A DNA stretch of 64,000 bases from an uncultured Collinsella sp. (GCA_938005465.1 CALLNU010000019.1:62001-126000); one strand, 5' to 3'. Positions 9,317 through 17,896 are shown, numbered from the stretch's first letter. Program-made: numbers and translations. The notes: a model not told the origin generated them from the sequence alone.

Positions 9317-10372
9317 TCATCCTCCGATTTGGGACATAAATCGTTGCGTGCCCTCAATTATCGCGTGTTCCTGCGGTTTGTGGGCCACGGCATCGCGCCA
9401 AATCGAAAGTACCTGCATATCATCACCACGGCGCAGCGCCTCACGCACCGAATACTCGGCATCGCTGAACAGGCACGGACGCACGTTGCCATCGGCCGTC
9501 AGGCGCAGACGGTTGCAATTCGCACAAAAATGGTTGGACATGGCGCTGATAAAGCCGACCGTTCCCGCCGCGCCCGGAAAGTGCCAATAGCGCGCAGGGC
9601 CCGCGCCGGCAGGAGCGTCGTTGATGTCGAGCGGCTCGAGCTCGCCCAGCCCCACCGTGGCGGCCCCGGCATTGATGCGCGCCCGCAGCTCGTCACTCGG
9701 CACGGTATCGCTCGCGTCCCACAGTTCGGGATTGAGCGCGGGCGCATGCGGGTCCACAGCGCAATGCGAGCTCGTGCGCTCGTCGCCGATGGGCATATAT
9801 TCGATAAAGCGCAGGTGGATGGGGCGGTCGAGCGTGAGTCGCGCGAGGGCCGCCACATCCTGGTTGAGCCGGCGCACCACAACGCAGTTGACCTTAAGGG
9901 GCTCAAAGCCCCAAGCCAGCGCCGCGTCGACGCCAGCCATGGTCTGTTCGAGCCGGCCCAGGCGCGTGATCTTTCCAAAGAGCGCGGGGTCGAGCGTGTC
10001 GAGCGAGATGTTAACGCGGTTAAGACCGGCATCTTTGAGCTGCGGTGCCAGCTTGGGCAGCAGGGCGCCATTGGTGGTAAGCGAGATGTCCTCGATCTGC
10101 GGAATCGCGCGGATGTCGCGGATGAGCGGAATGATACGGCGGCTGACCAGCGGCTCGCCGCCCGTCAGGCGCACGCGGCGAATGCCCTCTCCCGCCACCA
10201 AGCGCACAAAGCGGGCGATTTCCTCGGCGCTGAGCAGCTCGTCGTGCGCGCGGGGCGCCACGCCATCGGCCGGCATGCAGTAGATGCAGCGGAAATTGCA
10301 CTTGTCGGTAACGGCAATGCGCAGGTAGTTGATATCGCGGCCAAAGCCGTCATGTTGCACGTGCCCGCCCAC
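9317..10372 (-). CDS. moaA: GTP 3',8-cyclase MoaA
   Basis: 351 residues. The radical SAM cluster is CNFRCIYC (CxxxCxxC) near residue 26, and the second 4Fe-4S site is CANCNRLRL with a third Cys at VRPCLF. The protein ends in QIGG; the C-terminal double Gly is required in MoaA. It converts GTP to 3',8-cyclo-7,8-dihydro-GTP, the first step of molybdenum cofactor synthesis. The start is a GTG at 10372 behind GGGGAGG. First gene of a two-gene operon with moaC-mobB. Confidence 0.95.
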   Translation of the reverse strand: MGGHVQHDGFGRDINYLRIAVTDKCNFRCIYCMPADGVAPRAHDELLSAEEIARFVRLVAGEGIRRVRLTGGEPLVSRRIIPLIRDIRAIPQIEDISLTTNGALLPKLAPQLKDAGLNRVNISLDTLDPALFGKITRLGRLEQTMAGVDAALAWGFEPLKVNCVVVRRLNQDVAALARLTLDRPIHLRFIEYMPIGDERTSSHCAVDPHAPALNPELWDASDTVPSDELRARINAGAATVGLGELEPLDINDAPAGAGPARYWHFPGAAGTVGFISAMSNHFCANCNRLRLTADGNVRPCLFSDAEYSVREALRRGDDMQVLSIWRDAVAHKPQEHAIIEGTQRFMSQIGG

Positions 10373-10505
10373 GCGGCCCTCCCCTCACGCGGCGTTTTAT
10401 TCTTCGGAAAACATAATACCCCACGATAGAATCATGCCGACACCCGTACGACAGGACAGGTCGCTTCGAGCAAGTCCGGCTTCCCAAGCCCATCCTCAGC
10501 ATACA

Positions 10506-10568
10506 AACCATCACAACATTCGATGCTTTTCCCGTTTTTGGCAATAAACGTCGAATGATGTGATGGTT
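10506..10568. repeat. palindromic repeat family R1, copy b
   Basis: Arms of 18 bp (AACCATCACAACATTCGA) with one mismatch around a 27-base core containing GCTTTTCCCGTTTTTGGC. Nearly the same as copy c at 11747, in the same orientation. The pair brackets the nuclease-like gene at 10608-11645. Confidence 0.8.
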
Positions 10569-10607
10569 AGCCTGCCCACGGCACCCCGTAGAAGGACCAA
10601 AGCGTCC

Positions 10608-11645
10608 CTAAAGGCCGCCGTCCCAGTGCCGAATCACGAATTCTCGCAGGTCGTTTTGACGTTTCTGGAACGCTTCGCTTCGGTCGCACTTAAGACCCAT
10701 AGCGAGCGCGATGGCATTCATCGCCCGGTGCAATTGCAGCTGATGGGCAAACTGAGTCCCGGTGAGGACGATCATCCTAAAGCCCAGCGCGCTCAGCACG
10801 GTCATACGCTCCGCATCCGACGCGCTGCGCTGTTTATCAAGATGGTCCGAGCCGTTGTATTCAATCCCCGTACCGCTCGCAGGCGCATATACGTCGATTT
10901 CGAAATACCCGGCCTTAGCGAGATACTTGAACTCGTTGGGAACATCGACCCGATGGTTGAGCTCGACCTTGGCGTATCCCAGCCCGCCCTGGGAACGTTT
11001 TGCTACGATCATGATTGCGGTGGCCGTCTCCATGGGCGACCGCGCGCCATCGTGCACGCGCTTGAGCACGGCGGCCGCGCGTATAGCCCCCTGACGAGAT
11101 CGGTTCTCGTTGCAATAAACAATCAAGTCGGCAACGGTGTGCCTCTGCCCCATCTCGATATAATCGCCTGTCGACAGATGATTCAAATGGTAACGGGCGC
11201 AGATTTCATACCCATATTCCAGCTGCTCGGGCTCGCTCATCCACGAACCCGCTTGGACAAAACACATGGCCTCATCAACCACCAGAAGGCCCTCTGCCAC
11301 CTCAATAAGATGGTCTGGAGGTACCGGCGCTCCAAACACGTGGCACCTAAATCCAGCCGGCGTCGAGCGCTCAAAATCGAAGTTGACGAGCGTGTCGATA
11401 TGATCGAGCTCTTCTCGTGGAATACCAAGCGAGACCAGATAGTCGGCAACGATCCCAACTGCCATTGAAGCCCTCAGCCCCTTGGCATCGAGTCCCAATT
11501 TGGGCAGGCTCGCGGTCGGCTCCGCCTCGCTAGCAAGCGAGTCCTCATCGTATAGGCTGCTTGCTCGCGAGAGCGGCTCGGACGGGCGCGCCACGTTGTG
11601 GTACAGCCAGGCAGTCTTATGGGACAGGACGATCGGCAAGTCCAT
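10608..11645 (-). CDS. DUF559-like (PD-(D/E)XK) nuclease-fold protein, function unknown
   Basis: 345 residues. The C-terminal third has EIDVYAP, then IEYNGSDH, then DAERMTVLSALGFRMIVLT. This resembles the E-x-D ... E-x-(D/N)-G-x-x-H ... D-x-x-R pattern of DUF559/Vsr-type restriction-endonuclease folds. The N-terminal part (HVFGAPVPPDHLIEVAEGLL, then LEYGYEICARYHL) resembles the front half of actinobacterial AbiEi/DUF559 proteins. The ATG at 11645 has GGAGGG in front. The gene is a single unit with an R1 repeat on each side. Cellular role unknown: nuclease, DNA repair or phage defence are all possible. The family match is by motif only. Confidence 0.6.
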   Translation of the reverse strand: MDLPIVLSHKTAWLYHNVARPSEPLSRASSLYDEDSLASEAEPTASLPKLGLDAKGLRASMAVGIVADYLVSLGIPREELDHIDTLVNFDFERSTPAGFRCHVFGAPVPPDHLIEVAEGLLVVDEAMCFVQAGSWMSEPEQLEYGYEICARYHLNHLSTGDYIEMGQRHTVADLIVYCNENRSRQGAIRAAAVLKRVHDGARSPMETATAIMIVAKRSQGGLGYAKVELNHRVDVPNEFKYLAKAGYFEIDVYAPASGTGIEYNGSDHLDKQRSASDAERMTVLSALGFRMIVLTGTQFAHQLQLHRAMNAIALAMGLKCDRSEAFQKRQNDLREFVIRHWDGGL

Positions 11646-11746
11646 GAGCCCTCCAATGGAGTCGGATAACCAGCCTTATTCCCCTGCCCACGGGTCCGCA
11701 CACCTTCGTGCGCAAGAAAGCGATTCCACCCGGTCGAGTGGCAGAA

Positions 11747-11811
11747 AAACCATCACAACATTCGATGCTTTTCCCGTTTTTGGCGAAAAACGTCGAATGT
11801 TGTGATGGTTT
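11747..11811. repeat. palindromic repeat family R1, copy c
   Basis: Perfect 19-bp arms (AAACCATCACAACATTCGA and complement) and the same core as copy b. It lies upstream of the nuclease-like gene and of the divergent MATE gene. Confidence 0.85.
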
Positions 11812-11891
11812 GAGGCGAGGTGAGGCGCACGGAGGGGCCAAAGCATCGTGCTTGGAGCGTGACTATTTTCGCCCCACTGCCAACACAAACC

Positions 11892-11922
11892 TTGACTCTA
11901 CAATCGTTGTAGGGTTTTCACT
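11892..11922 (+). promoter_or_regulatory. candidate MerR-type promoter for the MATE gene
   Basis: TTGACT, then a 19-base spacer holding the dyad CTACAA-TCG-TTGTAG, then TTCACT. An operator dyad inside an over-long 19-base spacer is typical of MerR-family promoters. The -10 match is weak and no MerR gene is in the window. Confidence 0.4.
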
Positions 11923-11962
11923 ACACTGGTACGTAAACAGACCAAGCCAGAAAGCCCCGCCC

Positions 11963-13309
11963 ATGGAACACGACCTCACACGCGGCAATGTCCTTAAGAC
12001 CATCGCGGTCTTTGCCTTGCCCTATATGCTCTCGTACTTTTTGCAGATGCTCTACGGCATGGCCGACCTGTACATGATGGGGCAGTTTAGCGGTGCCGCC
12101 GGCATCACCGCCGTGGGCAATGGCGCGCAGACGCTCTACATCATTACCGTGACGCTCGTGGGCCTGGCCATGGGAACGACGGTCATCGTCGGCCACGCCG
12201 TGGGTTCGCGCCGGTTTGACCGCGCCGAGACCGCCATCGGCAACACCATCACGCTCTTTATGGGTATCTCGGTGGTGCTGGCCGTCATCTTATTTGCACT
12301 ATGCCCGCAGGTTGTAGCGCTCATTGGCACGCCTGCCGAGGCGGTCGAAGGCACCGCCGCCTACCTGCGTATCTGCTTTGTCGGCATTCCCTTTATCGCC
12401 GCGTACAACATCCTTTCGGCCATCTTTCGCGGCCTGGGCGATTCGCGCTCGCCCATGTACGTAATCGGCGTGGCATGCATCATTAACATCGCGCTCGATT
12501 TTCTGTTTATCGGCCACATGGGGCTCGGCCCCGTGGGCGCGGCGCTCGGCACGGTAACCGCCCAGACGGCAAGCGTTGCCCTCGCGCTCGTGTGGCTCAA
12601 GAGCCGTCGCACGAACATCCACGTTAAGCGCAGCGACCTGCGCCCCCAGCCCGAGGTTCTCGGCAGCATTCTTAAGATCGGCGTGCCTGTGGCTGTGCAG
12701 GACGGCTGCATCCAGGTGGCGTTTATGTTTATCACCGTCATCGCCAACCACCGAGGACTCGTCGACGCCGCCGCCGTGGGCCTGGTCGAGAAGATGATCA
12801 GCTTTTTGTTCATTGTGCCGAGCTCCATGGGTGCCACCGTCAGCGCGCTCACGGCGCAAAACGCCGGCGTGGGCAAGGGCGACCGCGCACGTCAGGTGCT
12901 CAAAGACGCCATGACCATCTCGGTAGTGTATGGCTGCCTGATCACGGTGCTGATGTGGCTGGTGGCGCCGGCGTTTATCGGCTTTTTTGCCAAGGACCCC
13001 GCAGTGGTCGCCGCCGGCACCGGTTATATGCACAGCTACATTTTCGACGCAATCTTTGCCGGCATCCACATTTGCTTTAGCGGCTTTTTCGCTGCGTATG
13101 GCAAGAGCTACATCGGCTTTGCGCACAACGTGCTGGCCGTGGCGCTCATTCGCGTGCCCGGCGCCTGGCTGCTGTCGAACGCCTATTCCGACACGCTGTT
13201 TCCCATGGGCATCGCTTCGCCGTGCGGATCGATTTTGTCGGCGGTCATCTGTGTTGTCGCGTTTACCGTACTCAACCGGCGCGGAGCTTTTGACAAGCTG
13301 GTGGCGTAG
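11963..13309 (+). CDS. MATE family efflux transporter
   Basis: 448 residues from the ATG at 11963, with about twelve membrane segments. The first helices read LPYMLSYFLQMLYGMADLYM, and the family-typical AIFRGLGDSRSPMY lies near residue 160. MATE proteins export cationic drugs or metabolites in exchange for Na+ or H+. An open frame extends upstream to 11708 but crosses the R1 repeat, so it is not used. The ribosome site is weak (AGAAAG). Substrate unknown. Confidence 0.9.
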   Translation: MEHDLTRGNVLKTIAVFALPYMLSYFLQMLYGMADLYMMGQFSGAAGITAVGNGAQTLYIITVTLVGLAMGTTVIVGHAVGSRRFDRAETAIGNTITLFMGISVVLAVILFALCPQVVALIGTPAEAVEGTAAYLRICFVGIPFIAAYNILSAIFRGLGDSRSPMYVIGVACIINIALDFLFIGHMGLGPVGAALGTVTAQTASVALALVWLKSRRTNIHVKRSDLRPQPEVLGSILKIGVPVAVQDGCIQVAFMFITVIANHRGLVDAAAVGLVEKMISFLFIVPSSMGATVSALTAQNAGVGKGDRARQVLKDAMTISVVYGCLITVLMWLVAPAFIGFFAKDPAVVAAGTGYMHSYIFDAIFAGIHICFSGFFAAYGKSYIGFAHNVLAVALIRVPGAWLLSNAYSDTLFPMGIASPCGSILSAVICVVAFTVLNRRGAFDKLVA

Positions 13310-13311
13310 CG

Positions 13312-13407
13312 AGGCAACGCGAAATCGCCCTCATCGACGATATCATCAGCGACGACCCGGCGACCTACGTGACGCAGATCACGGTGCCGGTTGTTCCGGC
13401 AAAGTAA
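13312..13407 (+). pseudogene. C-terminal gene remnant ending in ATYVTQITVPVVPAK
   Basis: An in-frame coding scrap after the MATE stop reads EIALIDDIISDD, then PATYVTQITVP, and ends at a TAA inside the following terminator. A very similar tail (ATYMTQITVPAITPK) ends at 15187. Both look like the last codons of one duplicated gene whose remainder is gone. The parent family was not identified. Confidence 0.4.
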
Positions 13408-13446
13408 GAACCTCCCGAAAGGCATCGTGCTTCCGGGAGGTTCTTA
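13405..13446. terminator. bidirectional terminator
   Basis: 17-bp stem, one mismatch (TAAGAACCTCCCGAAAG with CTTCCGGGAGGTTCTTA), between the plus-strand MATE/remnant and the minus-strand toxin gene. Its core is nearly the same as that of the terminator at 15187. Confidence 0.7.
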
Positions 13447-13782
13447 CTAATCATCATCCAGCAACTCGAATCGATTTCTAGATATCACCAATGCAGCATA
13501 ATCTTGGCTTTGGTGAAAAATATGGGCAATCACAACGTCCTCGTTATCGTAGTAATAAAGCATTACATAAGAATTAACGAGGCAAGCATGGTAACCAAGC
13601 ACTGCAAGCTCGGGTAACTTCGATAAGCCGTAGTCAACTACACCACTTTGAAGAAGCTGGAGCTGGCTACGGTATTTATCAAGAAAGTGCCGGGCAGTAA
13701 AAATACCATGCCCCAATAGATAATCAACGATATCGTCAACTTCTTGTTCAGCTGAAGGCAGAATCTTGACGTTATAGGCCAT
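13447..13782 (-). CDS. RelE/ParE-family toxin
   Basis: 111 residues from the ATG at 13782 (MAYNVKILPSAEQEVDDIVDYL). The opening helix, the central basic stretch and the final IAHIFHQSQDY strand fit the ParE/RelE toxin fold. Such toxins cleave mRNA on the ribosome or poison gyrase; which applies is not clear. It overlaps the end of the antitoxin gene by 11 bases, the standard layout of these modules. Confidence 0.8.
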   Translation of the reverse strand: MAYNVKILPSAEQEVDDIVDYLLGHGIFTARHFLDKYRSQLQLLQSGVVDYGLSKLPELAVLGYHACLVNSYVMLYYYDNEDVVIAHIFHQSQDYAALVISRNRFELLDDD

Positions 13783-14041
13783 ATTTTGCCTCAAGGTCAT
13801 CGAGAGCCTCAAAGGCATCACGTGCCGTACCAGCAGCACGCTCCCGTTCGGCCACAGCTATACGAGCCATCAGACGAGCCTTAGCCTGTTCCTGAACCAT
13901 GAGGTCGTAGTCCTCGGATCGAAGTACAACAAATTTGCTATAGCCGTTTTTTGTAACAGTCACTGGACCAGTAGTAGTTTCAACGAGCTCCGAGAATTTC
14001 GCGGTGTCCCGCATATCTTTAATTGGAACGCAAACGGGCAT
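13772..14041 (-). CDS. Phd/YefM-family antitoxin
   Basis: 89 residues (MPVCVPIKDMRDTAKFSELV, then GPVTVTKNGYSKFVVLRSEDY). This is the Phd/YefM DNA-binding half, followed by an acidic/basic helical tail that would wrap the toxin. It precedes and overlaps the toxin gene. The module is probably autoregulated through the inverted repeat at 14055-14076. Confidence 0.85.
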   Translation of the reverse strand: MPVCVPIKDMRDTAKFSELVETTTGPVTVTKNGYSKFVVLRSEDYDLMVQEQAKARLMARIAVAERERAAGTARDAFEALDDLEAKYGL

Positions 14042-14054
14042 GGCACACTCCTAA

Positions 14055-14083
14055 CATAATTGTGTACATAATTATGAAGTATA
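14055..14083 (-). promoter_or_regulatory. promoter and operator of the first toxin-antitoxin module
   Basis: TATACT (-10) at 14078-14083 on the minus strand, then the inverted repeat CATAATT-N8-AATTATG at 14055-14076. It sits between promoter and antitoxin start, as expected for autorepression. Confidence 0.55.
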
Positions 14084-14149
14084 GCTCAGCTAACGAGCGT
14101 CGGCTACAGGAGAACTACCATGTCGAGGACAGTCCCCGATATGGCGGTT

Positions 14150-14572
14150 TTACTCCTCCGGAATCGGAAACGCACGGATGAACTCTGCAGGCGAGAAGGT
14201 CTTGATGGTCGAGCGCACAAAAGCGGCGCGGTCACGCGTGATGATAAAGTCCACGCCGGCACGCTCGGCCATCGCACGGATACAGCCGTCCTCAAAGTCC
14301 GGCTCATCGGAATAGGCGGAGGTAAAACAAGCCTCTTGGTCGAGAGGCTCTACCGAGTAGCTCTTAAGGCAGTCGCGCACTACCTCGCGCCCGCGCGCCT
14401 CGCCGGCCTGTTTGGTGAGAATGTAGTACGCGTCCTTGAGAGAGCAGGCCGAAACAACGCCTTCGATAAGCCCCACGTCGACGAGCCCCTTGATCGTTTG
14501 CGCCGCTGCGTGCTCCGGCCGGCCCGGAAGCACGCAATCGAGCTGAAAATTGGTATCGAGAAATGCTCTCAT
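14150..14572 (-). CDS. PIN-domain toxin (VapC-like)
   Basis: 140 residues. The acidic PIN-domain residues are visible: FLDTN at 4-8, SLKDAYYIL near 44, EDGCIRAMAERAGVDFIITRD near 94-113. PIN toxins are Mg2+-dependent RNases, many of which cut tRNA or rRNA. The ATG overlaps the antitoxin stop (ATGA), so the two are coupled. Confidence 0.85.
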   Translation of the reverse strand: MRAFLDTNFQLDCVLPGRPEHAAAQTIKGLVDVGLIEGVVSACSLKDAYYILTKQAGEARGREVVRDCLKSYSVEPLDQEACFTSAYSDEPDFEDGCIRAMAERAGVDFIITRDRAAFVRSTIKTFSPAEFIRAFPIPEE

Positions 14573-14961
14573 AGGTAGCGCTCCCTCGCGACGCGCTTTT
14601 CATCTTCAACCGTCATCGTATCGAGCGGCGTTCCCTTTGGCATGTTAGCCACGATATCGAGATACTCCTGGTAGTCCTCATTCTCCGCGAGCATCTCGCG
14701 AATCTCCTTCCAGGTGATCTTGGGATGCCACATCGTACCCACGTCGCGCTTGGGCTTGCCCGTGTCGCACGTCGGTTTTGCGCCCCCACGCTCCTGGGCA
14801 GCGTCATATTCCACCGTAACTGGACCTTCATAGTCGAGCGGCACGATCTTGAACAACGGCTTGCTCCGCTTGAAGACCACAACCTCCTCGCCCTCATTGG
14901 CAACCTTTTCGGCCACCTGCGTAAGGTTTTGGCGCAGTTCCGAAAACGCGACCGTAACCAT
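14569..14961 (-). CDS. Phd/YefM-like antitoxin of the PIN toxin
   Basis: 130 residues from the ATG at 14961, behind GAGGAG. Residues 1-45 (MVTVAFSELRQNLTQVAEKV, then EEVVVFKRSKPLFKIVPLD) are a Phd/YefM domain. The longer than usual C-terminal region (TMWHPKITWKEIREML) probably contacts the toxin. A start 18 bases further upstream is possible. Confidence 0.75.
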   Translation of the reverse strand: MVTVAFSELRQNLTQVAEKVANEGEEVVVFKRSKPLFKIVPLDYEGPVTVEYDAAQERGGAKPTCDTGKPKRDVGTMWHPKITWKEIREMLAENEDYQEYLDIVANMPKGTPLDTMTVEDEKRVARERYL

Positions 14962-14994
14962 AACTGCTCCTCTCAACATATATCTTCACTGCTG

Positions 14995-15028
14995 AGTATA
15001 CACGTTAATGTTAATGTTAAAGTGTATA
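14995..15028 (-). promoter_or_regulatory. promoter and operator of the PIN toxin module
   Basis: TATACT (-10) at 14995-15000 on the minus strand. A TATACAC / GTGTATA inverted repeat (14997-15003, 15022-15028) encloses three direct copies of GTTAAW. Probably the autoregulatory site. Confidence 0.5.
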
Positions 15029-15132
15029 AAACTCATCACAATGGGGCAGCCCCGTTGTGGGACCTCACTGCGGGGCCCCTTTGCTTTGCATGAATCTTCT
15101 ATCGCTCCGGAACGGCACCGCTCCGCAGGGTC

Positions 15133-15187
15133 ACCCTCAGCAACCTACATGACGCAGATCACGGTGCCCGCCATCACGCCCAAATAA
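15133..15187 (+). pseudogene. C-terminal gene remnant ending in ATYMTQITVPAITPK
   Basis: A short coding scrap ending in TAA at 15187, matching the tail of the remnant at 13312-13407. Nothing recognisable precedes it. Confidence 0.4.
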
Positions 15188-15225
15188 AAACCTCCCGGAA
15201 AGTATCAACCTTTCCGGGAGGTTTT
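15187..15225. terminator. terminator of ligA
   Basis: Perfect 16-bp stem (AAAACCTCCCGGAAAG and complement) with TTTT/AAAA ends, serving both directions. 21 bases past the ligA stop. Confidence 0.8.
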
Positions 15226-15245
15226 CTAATTTGATTATCGATGTC

Positions 15246-17474
15246 CTAAGCCTGGGGCACCTCACCAGTCGCCAGGATTTGCTCGAGTGCGTCCTCGTCC
15301 AGCACGGGCACACCCAGCTGCTCGGCTTTGGTGAGCTTGGAGCCCGCTTTGGGGCCGGCGACTAGATAGCTCGTCTTCTTTGAAACACTGCCCGAGACCT
15401 TGGCACCAAGCACCTTGAGCGCCGCGCCTGCCTCGTCGCGCGTGCGGCTGACGAGCGTGCCGGTGAGCACGAAGGTCAGACCCGCGAGCGGCTGTGCGTC
15501 GGCGAGCTCGCCCGCCACGCCAGCGTCGGCCGCGGCTTGCGCGTGCGCGGTGCCCAAGTCGACCTCGAGCGAAAGGCCCGCCTGACGCAGACGTTCCAGC
15601 ACGGCAAGGTTTTCGGGCACGGCCAGGAACTGCTTAACGCTCGCCGCAATCTTGGGACCGATGCCCTCGCACTCGGCAATATCCTCTTCGCTCGCCACGA
15701 TAAGCTTGTCAATCGACAGGAATCGCTCGGCGATGACCTCGCCCACACTCTTGCCCACGTGGCGGATGCCCAGGGCAAACAGTACGCGACCGAGTGGCTG
15801 GCTCTTGGACTTGTTGAGCTCGGCGATGATTTTCTCGGCCGTCTTGAGGCCCACCGGAATGGGGTCACCCTTCTTGACGCCCTTTTTACTGTTGGAGCTG
15901 GCATAGGTGCGCCCCGTGTCCAGGTCGGCGATATCGTCGACCGTGAGCTGGTAGAAGTCTGCGACGTCGTGAATCAGCCCGGCGGCGATCATCTTGTCGA
16001 CAATCTCGTCGCCTAGGCCGTCGACGTCCATGCAGCCGCGGCTCACCCAGTGGAGCAAGCGCTCCTTGAGCTGCGCGGGGCAGTCGATGGAGACGCAGCG
16101 GTAGGCAACCTCGCCATCCTCGTGGACCACGGGGCTGCCGCACACGGGGCAGACCTCGGGCATGTGCCAGTCGACCGAATCGGCCGGGCGCTTGTCGAGC
16201 ACCGGGCCCACGACCTCGGGGATTACGTCGCCTGCCTTGTGCACGATGATGGTGTCGCCCTCACGCACGTTTTTGCGACGGATCTCGTCGATGTTGTGCA
16301 GCGTGGCGCGCGCGATGGTGGAGCCGGCGACCGTCACCGGGTCGAACTCGGCGACCGGCGTGAGCACACCGGTGCGGCCCACCTGGATGCGAATTTCGCG
16401 CAGGACGGTCTGCTTTTCCTCGGGCGGGAACTTAAAGGCAATGGCCCAGCGCGGCGCGCGGGCGGTAAAGCCCAGGTCGAGCTGCTGCTGGAAGCTATCG
16501 ACCTTTACGACCACGCCATCGATGTCGTAGTCCAGGTCACCGCGATGTTCGAGCGCCTGGGCACAGAACTCGTGGACCTCGGCCGGCGTGGCGCAACGAG
16601 CCACGTTGGGGTTGACGCTAAAGCCGGCGCTACGCAGCCAGTCGAGGAACTCGCGCTGGCTGTGGACGTGCAGCGGATCGGTATCGGCAATGGCATAGAT
16701 AAAGGTGGCCAGGTCGCGGCGCGCCGTGACCTTGGGGTCCTTCTGACGTAGGCTGCCGGCGGCAGCGTTGCGCGGGTTGGCGAAGGGGTCGCGGCCCTCG
16801 GCATCGGCCTCGTCGTTCAGACGCACAAAGCTGCCCTTGGGCATGTAGACCTCGCCGCGCACCTCGATGGTACGCTCGCGGTCGGCGCCCATGTGGGCGA
16901 GCGCCGGCTCGGACAGGTGCATGGGCACATCCTTGATGGTGCGCACGTTGAGCGACACGTCCTCACCCGTGGTGCCATCGCCACGTGTGGCCGCACGTAC
17001 GAAGGTGCCGTTTTGGTAGGTAAGTGCCACGCCCAGGCCGTCGATCTTGAGCTCGCAGGTATAGGTAACGCTACCGGCGCCGAGCGCATCCTCGGTGCGT
17101 TGGAGCCACGCGTCGAGTTCGTCCAGATCCATGGCATCGTCCATAGAATACATGCGCGCCATGTGCGTGACCGGCGTAAACTGCTCGCTCACGTAGCCGC
17201 CCACACGCTGGGTATAGCTGTCGGGCGTTACCAAATCGGGGTAGGTCGCCTCGATCTCCTGCAGCTCAACGAGCATTTTGTCAAAGGCGGCATCCGTGAT
17301 CTCGGGCGCATCGAGCATGTAGTAGCGATAGGCGTGGTAATCGAGCTCGTGGCGCAGCTCGGCCGCACGCGCTGCCGCCTGGGCACGGGCGTCGACCGGT
17401 GCGGTGGCATCTGCGCTCGCGGGCGTTTCGGTATCGATGTCCACGCCGTCACCAAACAGGCTCGATTGCTCCAT
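15246..17474 (-). CDS. ligA: NAD-dependent DNA ligase LigA
   Basis: 742 residues from the ATG at 17474, behind AAGGAG. Domain order is the LigA order: Ia domain (HAYRYYMLDAPEITDAAFD); adenylation domain with the AMP-accepting Lys in CELKIDG (Lys143); OB fold; four-Cys zinc finger (CPVCG ... CVSIDCPAQ); helix-hairpin-helix region (CEGIGPKIAASV); and a C-terminal BRCT domain (TFVLTGTLVSRTRDEAG). It seals nicks in replication and repair using NAD+. The length is slightly above the usual 670 because of an N-terminal extension and insertions. Confidence 0.97.
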   Translation of the reverse strand: MEQSSLFGDGVDIDTETPASADATAPVDARAQAAARAAELRHELDYHAYRYYMLDAPEITDAAFDKMLVELQEIEATYPDLVTPDSYTQRVGGYVSEQFTPVTHMARMYSMDDAMDLDELDAWLQRTEDALGAGSVTYTCELKIDGLGVALTYQNGTFVRAATRGDGTTGEDVSLNVRTIKDVPMHLSEPALAHMGADRERTIEVRGEVYMPKGSFVRLNDEADAEGRDPFANPRNAAAGSLRQKDPKVTARRDLATFIYAIADTDPLHVHSQREFLDWLRSAGFSVNPNVARCATPAEVHEFCAQALEHRGDLDYDIDGVVVKVDSFQQQLDLGFTARAPRWAIAFKFPPEEKQTVLREIRIQVGRTGVLTPVAEFDPVTVAGSTIARATLHNIDEIRRKNVREGDTIIVHKAGDVIPEVVGPVLDKRPADSVDWHMPEVCPVCGSPVVHEDGEVAYRCVSIDCPAQLKERLLHWVSRGCMDVDGLGDEIVDKMIAAGLIHDVADFYQLTVDDIADLDTGRTYASSNSKKGVKKGDPIPVGLKTAEKIIAELNKSKSQPLGRVLFALGIRHVGKSVGEVIAERFLSIDKLIVASEEDIAECEGIGPKIAASVKQFLAVPENLAVLERLRQAGLSLEVDLGTAHAQAAADAGVAGELADAQPLAGLTFVLTGTLVSRTRDEAGAALKVLGAKVSGSVSKKTSYLVAGPKAGSKLTKAEQLGVPVLDEDALEQILATGEVPQA

Positions 17475-17582
17475 AGCGGCACTCCTTCGCTCGATTTCAA
17501 ACGGATACAAGAGTACCACCGGTCGCAACGGGGCCGAATAGCCCTTTCAAACCGCACCGAAACGGCAGCCGCCAGACTGGGG

Positions 17583-17786
17583 TGGACAGTTAGTTCAGAT
17601 ACGTATAAATCCTAGAGCTGGATCGGGCACAAACACCTCTGTTTCGACTAATTTTGGGTTCCTCGAGACCATGTAAACGTCCCACTCTCCCTTCCAAACA
17701 CCCATCCGAGCCCCATCCCAATCAAAAATTGCTCAAAACGCATCCCAAGCTGCCCCAGATTTATACGTATATGAACTAACTGTCCA
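17583..17786. repeat. fold-back element with 29-bp terminal inverted repeats
   Basis: Left arm 17583-17611 (starts TGGACAGTTAGTTCA) and right arm 17758-17786 are complementary at 28 of 29 positions. The 146-base interior has no open frame. It could be a MITE-like element or a long hairpin. Confidence 0.75.
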
Positions 17787-17821
17787 GACCATTACGAACC
17801 AGGCCTCATGCCAGCCACAAG

Positions 17822-17852
17822 TGATCCGTTTTCCTCCGTCCCCAACGGATCA
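17822..17852. repeat. palindromic repeat family R3, copy a
   Basis: TGATCCGTT ... AACGGATCA around the loop TTCCTCCGTCCCC. The same unit occurs twice, head to head, at 51643-51704. Confidence 0.65.
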
Positions 17853-17860
17853 ATAAGAAA

Positions 17861-17896
17861 AGAGGGGCTGTCCCGCGTTGATGGGACAGCCCCTCT
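17861..17896 (-). terminator. terminator of htrA
   Basis: Perfect 14-bp GC-rich stem (AGAGGGGCTGTCCC and complement), followed on the minus strand by TTTTCTT. Confidence 0.85.

Noticed and set aside
12299..13126. 275-codon minus-strand frame
   Set aside because: Antisense shadow of the MATE transporter gene.
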